Shown here: piece by piece, positions 39,302 to 48,985 of the stretch
Position numbering within the stretch: position 1 is the first letter of the stretch
Layout: every line of letters starts with the position of its first letter
Assembly: GCA_039720395.1 (NCBI GenBank)
Contig: CM077828.1
Span: forward strand, 31,609,989-31,673,988
Length of the DNA stretch: 64,000 nucleotides
Direction of reading: 5' to 3'
Origin: Liquidambar formosana
Taxonomy: Eukaryota > Streptophyta > Magnoliopsida > Saxifragales > Altingiaceae
Made by a program: the position numbers and the translations under genes
The notes under the pieces: generated by a model
Databases searched by the model: none
Told to the model about the DNA's origin: nothing
The model's input: only the letters and a program-made list of their open reading frames with translations

Positions 39302-39776
39302 TGGAGCATTTCTAAGGGTATTAGCTATTTTTTTACTACTTTAGCTAGCAAAATGATATTTTTTAAAAATATCTAGTTAGCTATCTAAGTGAGTACTTCA
39401 AGAGTACTAGTTATTTTTAAGCTATTTCAAAATTTTTATTAATAATATTTCTTTTTTTAATCATTTAGTGGAGAGATAAAAAGGAAATGACGCATAAAGA
39501 GTAGACAAGTTTCACTTTTTTAACTAAAAATAATTTAGCAAACGAATGTTCGCTAGCTAAATGTAGCTAGTCGAAATAAAGATAGTTAAAATAGCTAACC
39601 ATATAACTAGCCCCTTGAAGAAGGAAAAAAATGGTTTGACTAACTAAAATAGGTAAAGGGGGGTTGGATAGTTAGCTCATTGGAGATGCTCTAACTAGCC
39701 TCTTGAAGAAAGAAAAAAGTGCTTTGATTAGCAAAAATAACTAAGGAGGGTTGGATAGCTCATTGGAGATGCTCTT
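39302..39776. mobile_element. AGCTAGC-rich MITE-like repeat with internal duplication
   Basis: The left end GAGCATTTCTAAGG and the inverted right end GAGCATCTCCAATGAG are weakly similar. The interior is rich in TTAGCTA/TAGCTAG. A segment of about 93 bp ending GTTGGATAG...CTCATTGGAGATGCTCT occurs twice in tandem (ending near 39691 and 39774). A diverged relative is at 57060-57252. Confidence 0.6.
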
Positions 39777-39777
39777 A

Positions 39778-40011
39778 GGCCATGTTTGTTTGGTGGGAAT
39801 GGAATGGATGGAATAGAATCACATTGCAATTCATTCCAAATAACATGTTTGGATGAGGCAATTAAATGGGAATGGAATCAAACAATAGTAGTGAATTATA
39901 ATGATATTAATTCCGTAATATTTATTTCAATCTCATTCCATTCAAAACTTTTTTGAGCATAGAATCAAATTCCATTCACACTCATTCCATTCCAACCAAA
40001 CAAACATGACC
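39778..40011. mobile_element. Tourist-like (PIF/Harbinger) MITE
   Basis: The 234-bp element has terminal inverted repeats of about 31 bp. The left end starts GGCCATGTTTGTTTGG. The right end reverse-complemented starts GGTCATGTTTGTTTGG. Both continue into GGAATGGAATG. The target duplication TTA is at 39775-39777 and 40012-40014. It abuts the preceding repeat directly, so the two may be nested. Confidence 0.88.
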
Positions 40012-40014
40012 TTA

Positions 40015-41034
40015 GTTCTTAAATGTACTTTATTGCTTAGTGCTGACGTGGGAGTTTTTGATTAGTACCTACCTAGGCATGAAAGCCAAGTTCTTCATTG
40101 CAGAGAGAGCCAAACTAGCTCTTAATCAGCATATAAAAGGAAAATGCTATTAATGGGAAATGCTATATGAAAATGAGAAATGCTACATAATCCACCTCAT
40201 TTGTCCAAATTTATTTGTCTCATTAATGTGGCAGAAGGCCAATTAATTAAAACTTTTATTGCAAGAAGGGAAAAAAAGGAAAATGAAAAATCTAAAGTAA
40301 TTAACAAACTGTGGCCACCACATCATCCCATTATGGAAAATTATTCTTTAATTAGTTATCCCAATTGCCATGAAATTTGAACTTTATAACCCTATTCAAA
40401 AAGAGCAATGTTATTTGAATCAAAATAAAACTTCATACAAATTTATTGTACCTTTAAAACCTAAAGACACATTTGATTTTATAAAATTAGTTTCTTGCAA
40501 TTTATAGTATTGCACCAAATCATACTCCCTCCTCCGTTCTTATTTAATTGGCCTCTTTTCTATTTTGGGATGTTCTAAAATTATTATCACATTCAAAAAA
40601 TCAATGATCGATTCTTTTTGTTTGATTTCTTAAGCTATCCTTAAAAATGTATTTTCTCCTTTTCCAATATTTTGTACACTTAAGAGTAAAATTGAAATTT
40701 TAAAATATAAGTGTTAATTTGAAAGCATTTAGTAAAGTTACCTAAAAAAACGTATTTTTTTAAAATATTACAGTCAAATGAAAAGGGAAGAAGTATGAGA
40801 TTGTAATATAAGTCAAATGACATTTTCCACCCTTTATAATGATCTACCGTAAAGATTGCCACATCAATTGGATGAGTAGATAAGGATAAAAGAGTGATGT
40901 CTTATTTACCCAAAAAGAAAAAAAAAAAAAAGAGTGATGTTTTTAAATTTTTTTTTTTTTTGGTAAGTGATGTTTTTAATATTTCCCTCTGTCAAAAATG
41001 TGGAAAGTGAACCAGGAAAGGGGGGGGTCCTCTT
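40015..41034. other. AZG2-like upstream region
   Basis: No gene or named element is seen in this AT-rich kilobase. It ends in poly-A and poly-T runs near 40919-40932 and 40950-40961, then the core promoter. Confidence 0.5.
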
Positions 41035-41041
41035 TATAAAA
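41035..41041 (+). promoter_or_regulatory. TATA box of the AZG2-like gene
   Basis: TATAAAA lies 189 nt before the ATG at 41230, downstream of a G-rich run. Transcription would start near 41065, leaving a 5' UTR of about 165 nt. Confidence 0.65.
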
Positions 41042-41229
41042 GGGTAGAGTAGTGTTCTGTATCATGTGCCCTACTCTTCCAAGACAAACCCCATTCGCCG
41101 GAAAAGAAACACACGTAACGCCAACTTTCTTTGTTCACTCCACATGAGAAACGTTCCCTTTGTCAAATAATTCTCAGAGAAGTTTCCCTTTCTTACTTCA
41201 TATAAACCTCATAGAGAGAAAAAAAAGAC

Positions 41230-42864
41230 ATGGGAGGTGAGCTCTGTGCAAAAATGGGAACTGGGTTCTGCACAAAACTAGGTAACTCATGGACAAAGAT
41301 GGAGAAGGGCTTGAATGAAGCAGTCTCAAGAAGCATAGTTGGCAAATACTTCAAGCTAGAAGCAAGGAAGAGCTGTTTCACAAAGGAACTACGCGCCGGC
41401 ACCGCCACTTTCCTCACTATGGCTTACATCATCACCGTCAACGCCACCATCCTCACCGACTCCGGCGGAACCTGCTCCGTCGCCGACTGCACCGCGCCGG
41501 CGAATCAAACGGCAAGCCCAGATTGCATGCTCAAACCAAATGTCGGTTATGAAAATTGCCTTGCAAAAATGAGGGGCGACCTTATCACGGCCACTGCAGT
41601 GTCATCTATGATTGGGTCATTTGCTATGGGTGTTTTGGCCAACCTCCCCTTGGGTCTGGCCCCAGGTATGGGGCCCAATGCTTACCTGACCTATAATTTG
41701 GTGGGCTTTCATGGATCTGGGCCCATCTCATACCAAACTGCCCTAGCTGTGGTCTTACTGGAGGGCTGTGCCTTTCTTGCTATAGCTGCTTTTGGGCTCC
41801 GTGCGAAGCTTGCTCGGCTCATACCTCATCCAGTCCGACTCGCCTGTGCGGCGGGCATTGGGCTTTTCATTGCATTTGTGGGCTTGCAAGTCCACCAGGG
41901 TGTGGGCCTTGTTGGGCCAGATCCATCCACATTGGTGTCCGTCACGGCTTGCGCCAGTACTGATCCGGTGACCGGAGAGTGCACCGGGGGGAAGATGCAG
42001 AGCCCGACATTCTGGCTCGGCTCAGTCGGTTTCTTAATTATGTGTTATGGGTTAATGAAGGGGGTTAAGGGGAGCATGATGTATGGTATTCTCTTTGTGA
42101 CATTGATATCATGGATTAGGGGTACTGCTGTGACATATTTTCCTAACACCACCCTTGGTGACACAAATTACAAATATTTCAAAAAGGTGGTTGATTTCCA
42201 CAAAATCCAATCCACAGCTGGGGCTATTAGCTTTACAAATTTCAACAGAAGCGAGGTCTGGGTGGCTTTAGTGACCTTATTATATGTTGATGTGCTTGCC
42301 ACCACAGGAACATTGTATACCATGGCAGAACTCGGAGGGTTCATGAATGACCAAGGTGCCTTTGAAGGGGAATACTTAGCATATATGGTCGATGCAATGA
42401 GTACAATCGTGGGGTCCGTGCTCGGCGTCTCACCAATCGCGACGTACGTGGAATCATCGGCTGGGATCAGAGAAGGGGGTCGAACAGGATTAACAGCTGT
42501 GGTCGTAGGGGTATATTTCCTTTTGTCATTGTTTTTCACTCCACTTTTGACTAGTGTCCCTCCATGGGCCATAGGTCCTTCTCTAGTCATGGTTGGGGTG
42601 ATGATGATGAAGGTGGTAAAAGATATAGAGTGGGGAAACATAAGGGATGCAGTGCCTGCTTTTGCTACCATGCTTCTCATGCCACTCACTTATTCCATAG
42701 CAAATGGGATTATTGGTGGCATTGGGCTCTACATTGCACTTGGGTCGTATGATTATATTGTGGGGTTGATGAAGTCCTTGATCACGATGAGAAAAATGGT
42801 AGTCAAGGAACAGAATCAGGTGTCTGCTTCAGCTGGTGCAGACCCATCAGTTGAAATGATTTGA
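41230..42864 (+). CDS. AZG2: adenine/guanine permease, AZG2-like, intronless
   Basis: The predicted product is a 544-aa membrane transporter of the AzgA-like (NCS2/NAT-related) family. It takes up adenine and guanine, and in Arabidopsis AZG proteins also move cytokinin bases. The frame is uninterrupted, as in Arabidopsis AZG2. It is nearer to AZG2 (about 530 aa) than to AZG1 in the Cys-containing loop (GGTCSVADC), in [20 protein letters not shown] and in the C-terminal EQNQVS. Family signatures are [13 protein letters not shown] in the first membrane segment, [19 protein letters not shown] in the substrate region, [13 protein letters not shown] and [15 protein letters not shown]. About a dozen hydrophobic segments cover residues 60-520. 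The start is the first ATG after the TATA box and lies upstream of conserved sequence. A second in-frame Met at codon 9 is possible. Confidence 0.95.
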   Translation: MGGELCAKMGTGFCTKLGNSWTKMEKGLNEAVSRSIVGKYFKLEARKSCFTKELRAGTATFLTMAYIITVNATILTDSGGTCSVADCTAPANQTASPDCMLKPNVGYENCLAKMRGDLITATAVSSMIGSFAMGVLANLPLGLAPGMGPNAYLTYNLVGFHGSGPISYQTALAVVLLEGCAFLAIAAFGLRAKLARLIPHPVRLACAAGIGLFIAFVGLQVHQGVGLVGPDPSTLVSVTACASTDPVTGECTGGKMQSPTFWLGSVGFLIMCYGLMKGVKGSMMYGILFVTLISWIRGTAVTYFPNTTLGDTNYKYFKKVVDFHKIQSTAGAISFTNFNRSEVWVALVTLLYVDVLATTGTLYTMAELGGFMNDQGAFEGEYLAYMVDAMSTIVGSVLGVSPIATYVESSAGIREGGRTGLTAVVVGVYFLLSLFFTPLLTSVPPWAIGPSLVMVGVMMMKVVKDIEWGNIRDAVPAFATMLLMPLTYSIANGIIGGIGLYIALGSYDYIVGLMKSLITMRKMVVKEQNQVSASAGADPSVEMI

Positions 42865-42953
42865 TTGTTCTAAGTTAGTTGTTGTTATGATGTGATTTTT
42901 AGGACTCCCTTTATAATATATGTAATATAATCCTATTTTAAGAATTTTGCAGT

Positions 42954-43095
42954 TGATCCAGTGGCCAAGGATGCACAAGTTGCCATGAGAGGTTACAGCC
43001 TAGTAAGAACAAGAGGAGAGAAAGGGGAACACTGGCTTGGCAAAATTTTGCTGTAGAAGCCGCCTCTCAGGGCAGCTTGTGCATCAGGTGGATCA
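42954..43095 (+). other. 142-nt MIRNA-like hairpin downstream of the AZG2-like gene
   Basis: The arm 42970-42992 (GATGCACAAGTTGCC...) pairs with 43063-43085 over 23 bp with one G-U and one mismatch. A second helix pairs TGATCCA (42954-42960) with TGGATCA (43089-43095). TACAGC pairs with GCTGTA on the loop side. The hairpin starts 89 nt after the AZG2-like stop codon and an AATAAA follows it at about 43097, so it is probably in the 3' UTR. I do not recognise either arm as a known conserved plant miRNA. Confidence 0.6.
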
Positions 43096-43101
43096 AATAA
43101 A

Positions 43102-43800
43102 TTCTAGTTATTATTTTGTAATCTGAACTATCTTTTAGATAGCGATTTCCTTTTCCTCCATGGCTCCATCTGAATTACAGTCCAGGGTCTTTTTTTTATT
43201 TTTTTTTTATTTTTTTGTGTGTGTGGCTACTTGGGCTCTATTGTGCGCCAAAACTGCCACTACTCGTGATAAATCTTGAGCAGTAGAAAATGAGGATATT
43301 GTCGGCTAAGTTAGCAAATAAACCATGTTAGAGGTTGTGCAAACCCAGGTTAAAATCTTTTGCTTCAGCTAACTCTCTCACCTGTTTGCATCTCTGATTT
43401 CTAATGGGGAAAAAAGTGAAAAAGGTGATACAAAAGTAATGAAGCTTTTAAATAAACGAGCCAAGCTCAAATCTAGAGGATGACGCAATTAACCCATCAA
43501 ACCTTATCGAAGACGTGTGCAATTTATTAGAGTAGTGTCGCACTGCTATACCATTCTCTTTTCACTTCCCATCCTATGTGCACGGTTTTTCCTAACTTTC
43601 ATCCATCCACTTCTAGAACAGATTATGAGTGGTATATAGTGGGTGATTTGAGGCGAGTGAAGTAATATTTTCTTGTTATTAAAAATGGTCGAGAGAGGTG
43701 GATGGCTACTCTTAACCTCCAAGGCAACTCTGGAAAATAAACAGCATCACCACACCTATGGTATATAATATACAAATCTATGCAATAAATCAGTACTCAA
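43102..43800. other. intergenic DNA, nothing recognised
   Basis: This AT-rich stretch contains a T-rich run near 43191-43217 and no supported coding sequence. Confidence 0.5.
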
Positions 43801-44008
43801 TGATATGCAGACAGGGACTAGAGCCACCATTACACAGAGCTCGTCTAAAAGAGTGAATAAATCAACTTCATTATTTGATCACAACCATCAAACTGCATTT
43901 TTTATCTGGGTAAGTCACATTTACATTTCATAACACAAAACATTGAAGCCGACACAGCTTGTTTTAGGGATGTTTCCTTCAATTTTTTTTCTTCTTTTGG
44001 TACAGGTT

Positions 44009-44760
44009 GGTTACAAAATGGGCTGCAAATTCTGTGCAACTGGAAACATGGGATTTAAAAACAATCTATTGGAATAAATCTTTTTTCTACCTTCACTTTG
44101 GATAATACTAACATTTAATCTACTAGCTTTATAAATAGGATGCAAAAGAAAAAGAAGAAAAGTACAAGATTTATTCGTTGGATTTCTCCAGATGAAGGGT
44201 GGTTTAAATTAAACTTTGATGGTTCAATTAAAAATAAAAAATGAGCGGCTATTCTATTATTAGAGATAGTTATGGTAAGCCTATTATCATGCAATCCGTT
44301 TGGTTTGATAATGATACAACAGTGCCTAAAATGGAAGCAACTGCACTTCAGAATGGTCTTCTTCTTGCACAAGGAAAAAGAATTAAAAGAATTTATTTGA
44401 AAGGGGATACTAGTATTGTCACTAATAGTATTAGTAAGTCACAAAGTTGCCCTTAAAAGATTTATAGTATTTTAAATGATTGTATGAAAATTATTTTCAA
44501 GTGTAATATGGAAGTTAGAATAAATCATGTTTATAGAGAAAGAAATCAAGCTGCTGATTTCTTAACTAATTTAGGTCACATAATTAAAGATAATCAGATT
44601 TGGGATTCTAATTTCCCAAGAGAAATTTTAAGTATTCTTTGGGAAGATGCTATTGGTAGATCCAATCCACGTTGGTGTTGACATGTTCTCTTCTACCCAA
44701 AAAAAAAAAAAAAAAAACAATATATTGGTGCATGCTTCCAAAGTGTTGATCCCTTCCAGA
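44009..44760 (+). pseudogene. relic exon of an RlmN-like radical SAM rRNA methyltransferase gene
   Basis: After the acceptor-like TTTTGGTACAG, the frame from 44009 reads VGYKMGCKFCATGNMGFKNN. This is the radical SAM cluster motif of RlmN/Cfr-type 23S rRNA methyltransferases (usual form QVGCxxGCxFCATGxMGFxxNL). The first of the three cluster cysteines is Tyr here. The frame then meets a LINE insertion. On its far side the sequence resumes with LVHASKV (after 44727), resembling the QLVHASR that follows the motif in the family. A block corresponding to SxGEIVEQ seems absent. No other exons were found nearby, so this is a non-functional fragment, perhaps carried here by transposition. Plant homologues are organellar or nuclear RlmN-like proteins. 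Confidence 0.65.
44073..44716 (+). mobile_element. 5'-truncated LINE (RNase H domain plus poly-A tail)
   Basis: The insert encodes the C-terminal RNase H domain typical of plant LINEs: WISPDEGWFKLNFDGS, then SGYSIIRDSYGKPI, KMEATALQNGLLLA and INHVYRERNQAADFLTNLG. A one-base frameshift after SIKNKK and an in-frame TAA near 44454 make it defective. It ends in about 19 A residues (44699-44717). The imperfect 12-bp duplication ACAATCTATTGG (44061-44072) / ACAATATATTGG (44717-44728) brackets it. The truncated 5' end, tail and duplication fit target-primed reverse transcription. Confidence 0.82.
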
Positions 44761-45190
44761 CAAGACTCAAAGGATCTGATAATTTCCTAGTACGTGTGTG
44801 ACAAAGAGATTGCACATACTCAAGAAATTGGTCCCGAGGCCAAGGCCAAAGTCTCGACACCCTTGTTATAATTTTTTTTTCAGAAAAAAAGTATTACTGT
44901 ATTTGATTATGTTTGGGCTCATTTTGATTCTAAAAATTCCTATTAGGAATTCTAAAGTTACCAATTCTGACTCCATGTGCTGATTTTGCTCATCAGTTTT
45001 GTGAAGCAAGCAGTAAGCCTCGGCAAAAACAGCCAGTATCACCCTTTTCTTCAATTTATAGACAAACGATAATTTCAGGCACAGGAACTTTGAAATTCCA
45101 TCTCAATTAATTCAAAATACCGTAAAAACTTGCTGTTGAAGGGGTTTCTAAGAGGATCCTCAAACCATTGTAGCCTCAGAAAATGAGCAG

Positions 45191-45578
45191 CACTATTTAT
45201 AAAGCAAGATGCCTCACCAAGAAAATAATATAATTCCCATTATGTATTGCCAAGAGCAATTTTTCATCAAAAGAAATAATATAATTAGATGATTTACCAC
45301 GTAAAATAAAGGGTTTAGCATTCAAACATAAAAGCATTCTAGCAAATTGTTTATGAAACTCTATCAATCAAATCAAAAGTAAGTGAAAATACTCACAGCA
45401 AAAAGAAAAAATACAAAACAAAAAACTTGAATAAAAAAAACTCTAGGAAAGATATATAGAATTTAAATGAAATATGATTACATAAAATTAATTTATCAGA
45501 GGAACAAAATTAAATAAAACCTAATGTGATTATTAGCATTCAAACCAAAACCCAACTCAACAAATTTTCAGCACAGTA

Positions 45579-45659
<81 letters not shown>

Positions 45660-47327
45660 GCAGAGCAAAACTTATAAGAGCCAATCCTTCTTTGTGCTTT
45701 TTATTTAAAACTTTTGATTGACTACTATATCCTTATCTTAATTTTTAAAAAAAACAATTTATAAAATAGTTGATCCCTAGCCTGTGTTGTGACCTCTTTG
45801 TGCTTTTAATAAGGAAGGAAAAAAAAGGAAAAAGGAATGCATCCTTAAACCCGAAGAAAGAAGAACATTGGTTTATCTAAAAAGAGCCAATCCTTCTTTT
45901 TTCCTAATGTGCATATACTGCTCCCACTCCAAACCTTAAAAAATTACAACTCCTAATGTACATAAACTCCTATTCCAAACCTATTTAATTATTATACGAA
46001 TTATAGTTTCCTTAGAATTCTTATTAAGGTATGTGTTTTATATTGCTATATTTTTTATATATGCAGAAGGGAAGTTATATAGTTTCCTTATAATTTTTAT
46101 TAAAGTATGTGTTTTATATAGCTATATTTCCTATATATGTAGAAATGTAGTTGTGTATTTAAAAATTAAAATAAGGGTATATTAGTCAATCAAAAGTTTT
46201 TTTCACATTCATCTTTTTATAGGTAGTATAGATAGGTAGTATAGATAATATGTTGATAATTTCATTTTTAGCCCTTCTCATTATATTTTTGGCCCCTAGA
46301 TTATTTCGGCAATTTCAATTGTAGCCCCTAGATTTTGCCACCCGCTGCCTATTCTTCACATCACTCTCACATCTCATTAAAAGACAAATATAAAACTTTC
46401 ACGTATCACTATATATATATCAACAAAAGAGAAGTTTAGACTTCAGTTTTTTTGTTTATTTTTGCTAAGAACACCATTAAGTCTAGACTCTAGAATCTAG
46501 AAAGTGAAAACTCAAAAGTCTTTCTATCACTTTTACGATTACATCCCCTATACTGCCATTGTACCCTGTTTGCACAAGAACTTGTCCTCTCCCTGATTAC
46601 ATAGAGAACTCAAAACGCTTAAGAGTGGGTGGGTTTTGTTTTCACCCTCTCCCCTTTGAGAATCATGATCGCTTGTCACTACATCATTGAATCTGCTTTC
46701 AAAATAAGTTCCCTAACACTTGAGATTCAAACACAATCTAAAAGAATTTTCATGATTTTTTTTTTTTTTTTAAACTAACAAAACATTAGAAAATGCAAAC
46801 CATGCGGAATTCAATGATACCTTGTACTTCTAATTATTATATTTTTTATATTATATATTTATTGGGTTTTCTTAATTAGGATACACGTTAAGTTACAATT
46901 AATAACTCAATTATTGCATGAAAAAAATATGTTTTCATAATTTTCTAAGCATTTTCATATTTTTCCAAACAACTTTCACCTTTTATAATACATTTTCATC
47001 ATTTCTAATGTAATAATTAGATCATTAATTACAACTTAATATGTGCCTTTAGGACACACATTAAGAAAACCTTTTATTTTCTTGTTTTTTGGTCATCAAT
47101 AAGATTTAGTGGGGTGGATAGCAACCCCTAACCCGCTATTGCAACTCATTCAAAAAGAATAGTACCATCATCACATTCACTTCTCTTAATCCGTCAAAGC
47201 AACCTTGATTTTGTACCTTCTGTTGCTAAATAAGAAGAAAAACTTTCAAACATGCAATCGTAATGATATTATTTGACAATCTGATTATGATTTTTCTTTT
47301 TCTTTTTTTTTAAAAAAAAATCTATAC
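45191..47327. other. intergenic DNA with a TA microsatellite
   Basis: No gene is supported. It contains the long TA repeat at 45581-45655. A short duplicated block lies near 45999-46060 and 46073-46147 (TTTCCTTA(G/T)AATTxTTATTAA and GTATGTGTTTTATAT). Confidence 0.5.
45581..45655. repeat. TA microsatellite, 75 bp
   Basis: An uninterrupted (AT)n run of about 37 units can extrude as a cruciform. Its length is likely to be polymorphic. Confidence 0.9.
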
Positions 47328-48068
47328 TCAAACTTCATCCACTAAACACCAATCTCCATCACTATCTACTTGATCCCACACAAACCCCACATCATAAAAA
47401 CCAAAATTATCATCATAATCATAGTCTCTAGTCTCAAAAGTTCCACCTGAGCCCATTCCTTTCTCTTCTTCCACCCTACAAGATTCCAACAGGGAATCAT
47501 CAGCTAAACCAAACATATCATGACCTTCATCTTCCTGCTCATGATCCAAAAACTCATTCTGAAGATGATCCAAAATCCCACTTGCAGAAATCCCCGAGAA
47601 ATTCAAACTGCCACCCTTTTCCCCCGCTCGCCATGTAATTAATCGGTAATTCAACATCACATCCTTTGAATTGAGCTTGTGGGCACCCTTGGTTTTGCCC
47701 CTGGACTTGCAAACCGGGTCGATGTGACACCCCCGGCACCTCGGCCGGCCACATTTTCCGGTGTACTTCGAGTGATTGGTTGGTCTCGAAGGAACCCTGG
47801 TGCATGAACCGGTGGTCGGAGGGCCATCGAAGCCGTTGACAATTTTGGATTGGGGTCCATTTTTCCCAAATGGCCATTTCTCGTAGTACAAAACCATCCC
47901 ATGTTGGCGACCCTCTCTCCTCATGTTTTCTCTCTTTTTGGCTTTGTAGGCCAATGGGTTTGTGAGAGAGGCTTTTGGGTCATTCCTTGCTTTTATAAAA
48001 CTATTGATTGAAGTTTCAACAGGAGATAAAATCAAAGCCTCGGGAAGCAAGGATTTTGCTTGGGTCAT
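47328..48068 (-). CDS. uncharacterised plant protein with Cys-rich basic motif, intronless
   Basis: This is a 246-aa frame starting at the first ATG (48068), with good codon texture and no intron. A basic middle (YKAKKRENMRREGRQ) is followed by a compact Cys/Arg segment, CGRPRCRGCHIDPVCKSRGK (about residues 109-128), which could bind a metal or nucleic acid. Then comes KTKGAHKLNSKDVMLNYRLI and a strongly acidic C-terminus with Asp/Tyr repeats (DYDYDDNFGFYDVGFVW). No signal peptide or membrane segment is present. I recognise no named domain. From neighbourhood and layout it may belong to the small ABA-responsive plant family that includes At3g48510 and At5g50360. That assignment is inference from context and not sequence recall. 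Confidence 0.8.
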   Translation of the reverse strand: MTQAKSLLPEALILSPVETSINSFIKARNDPKASLTNPLAYKAKKRENMRREGRQHGMVLYYEKWPFGKNGPQSKIVNGFDGPPTTGSCTRVPSRPTNHSKYTGKCGRPRCRGCHIDPVCKSRGKTKGAHKLNSKDVMLNYRLITWRAGEKGGSLNFSGISASGILDHLQNEFLDHEQEDEGHDMFGLADDSLLESCRVEEEKGMGSGGTFETRDYDYDDNFGFYDVGFVWDQVDSDGDWCLVDEV

Positions 48069-48320
48069 TGGCCGTGGGGGACAAGTAGACAGAAGACCAC
48101 AAAGATTAATCTATTACCACCCCAATTCGTCATCCATTTTAATATAAAGTAGGATAATGAAGAAATGGAATCGTGTGAAACACTCACAAAGAAAATATTA
48201 CAATGAGTCATGAGTGATTGGCAGAACCATCGAAATGACGCGTTTTTGAACTAGTCAGAGACAATGTCTTTCAAGAATATGACTAACACCCCAACCAACT
48301 CCCACACCAGCCTCCACCTG

Positions 48321-48352
<32 letters not shown>

Positions 48353-48985
48353 GGTATTTTATTGTAAACACATAACCTACTATAAACTGTGAAAGCTGGA
48401 TATATCTTTCATAGGGCAATCTGGAAATATTTCTTTATTGGCATTTACAACAATGAACATTCTTAGCAAATTGATTTTGGATTATTACAACTCTGCATAA
48501 AACCGTGTTCCCCATGCAAGTTCAGCTGAATTGAAACTAAATTGAGGAATAATATATAAGAACTTGTACACCAAAAAATTATACTCTATATAAGAACTTG
48601 AACCTTGGCATTTAACTAAAGCTAATCATATAGTTTTTAATCCAATGAGAGAAAAGCTAATCAGAAAAGACAAACCTCAAAATAAATAAATAAATAATTC
48701 GGGTTGAAAGAAGCCAAAAAATTTCACATATAAACAACTATACAATATTCTGAGCAATGGTTACAAGAACTTCATAGATAAGCATTTTAATAGGACCCAT
48801 AATAGAAAGCTTTTAAAAGTTTTTTCATTCACAAAATCTACATGTCAAAAGTAAGACTAATCCCACATGATAACATCAGTAAAACCCATAACCTATTAGA
48901 AAGTTAATACACTTGTATATGCAATTCCTGTGCCATATACAGGTGTATTAACTAGAAAAAGAAACTTGAATTTAGTAAAGCTTGT
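48069..48985. other. intergenic DNA upstream of the unknown gene and 3' of the B3 gene
   Basis: This contains the promoter of the minus-strand unknown gene, a T9-G21 tract at 48321-48350 and the 3' end of the B3 gene. No gene is seen. Confidence 0.5.
48330..48350. repeat. 21-base poly-G tract
   Basis: Twenty-one consecutive G residues follow nine T residues. Such a run can form a G-quadruplex. It is rare in plant DNA and error-prone in assembly, so its exact length is uncertain. Confidence 0.85.

Larger units (their letters stand above)
43801..45190 (+). repeat. duplicated segment, copy A (split by an inserted kilobase)
   Basis: About 43801-43960 (CAGAGCTCGTCTAAAAGAG, GCATTTTTTATCTGGGT) and about 45027-45180 (TTCTTCAATTTATAGA, AATTCAAAATACC) match the contiguous copy B at 49396-49770, inside intron 4 of the B3 gene. 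Copy A has about 1.05 kb between the two halves, holding the radical SAM relic and the LINE. Copy B has about 50 bp there. Either copy A gained the insert or copy B lost it. Confidence 0.7.

Noticed and set aside
42168..42689. Long antisense open frame within the AZG2-like gene
   Set aside because: It is a shadow of a strongly conserved coding sequence and has no features of its own.
45526..45708. Open frame of repeating Tyr-Ile codons
   Set aside because: It is only the translation of a TA microsatellite.
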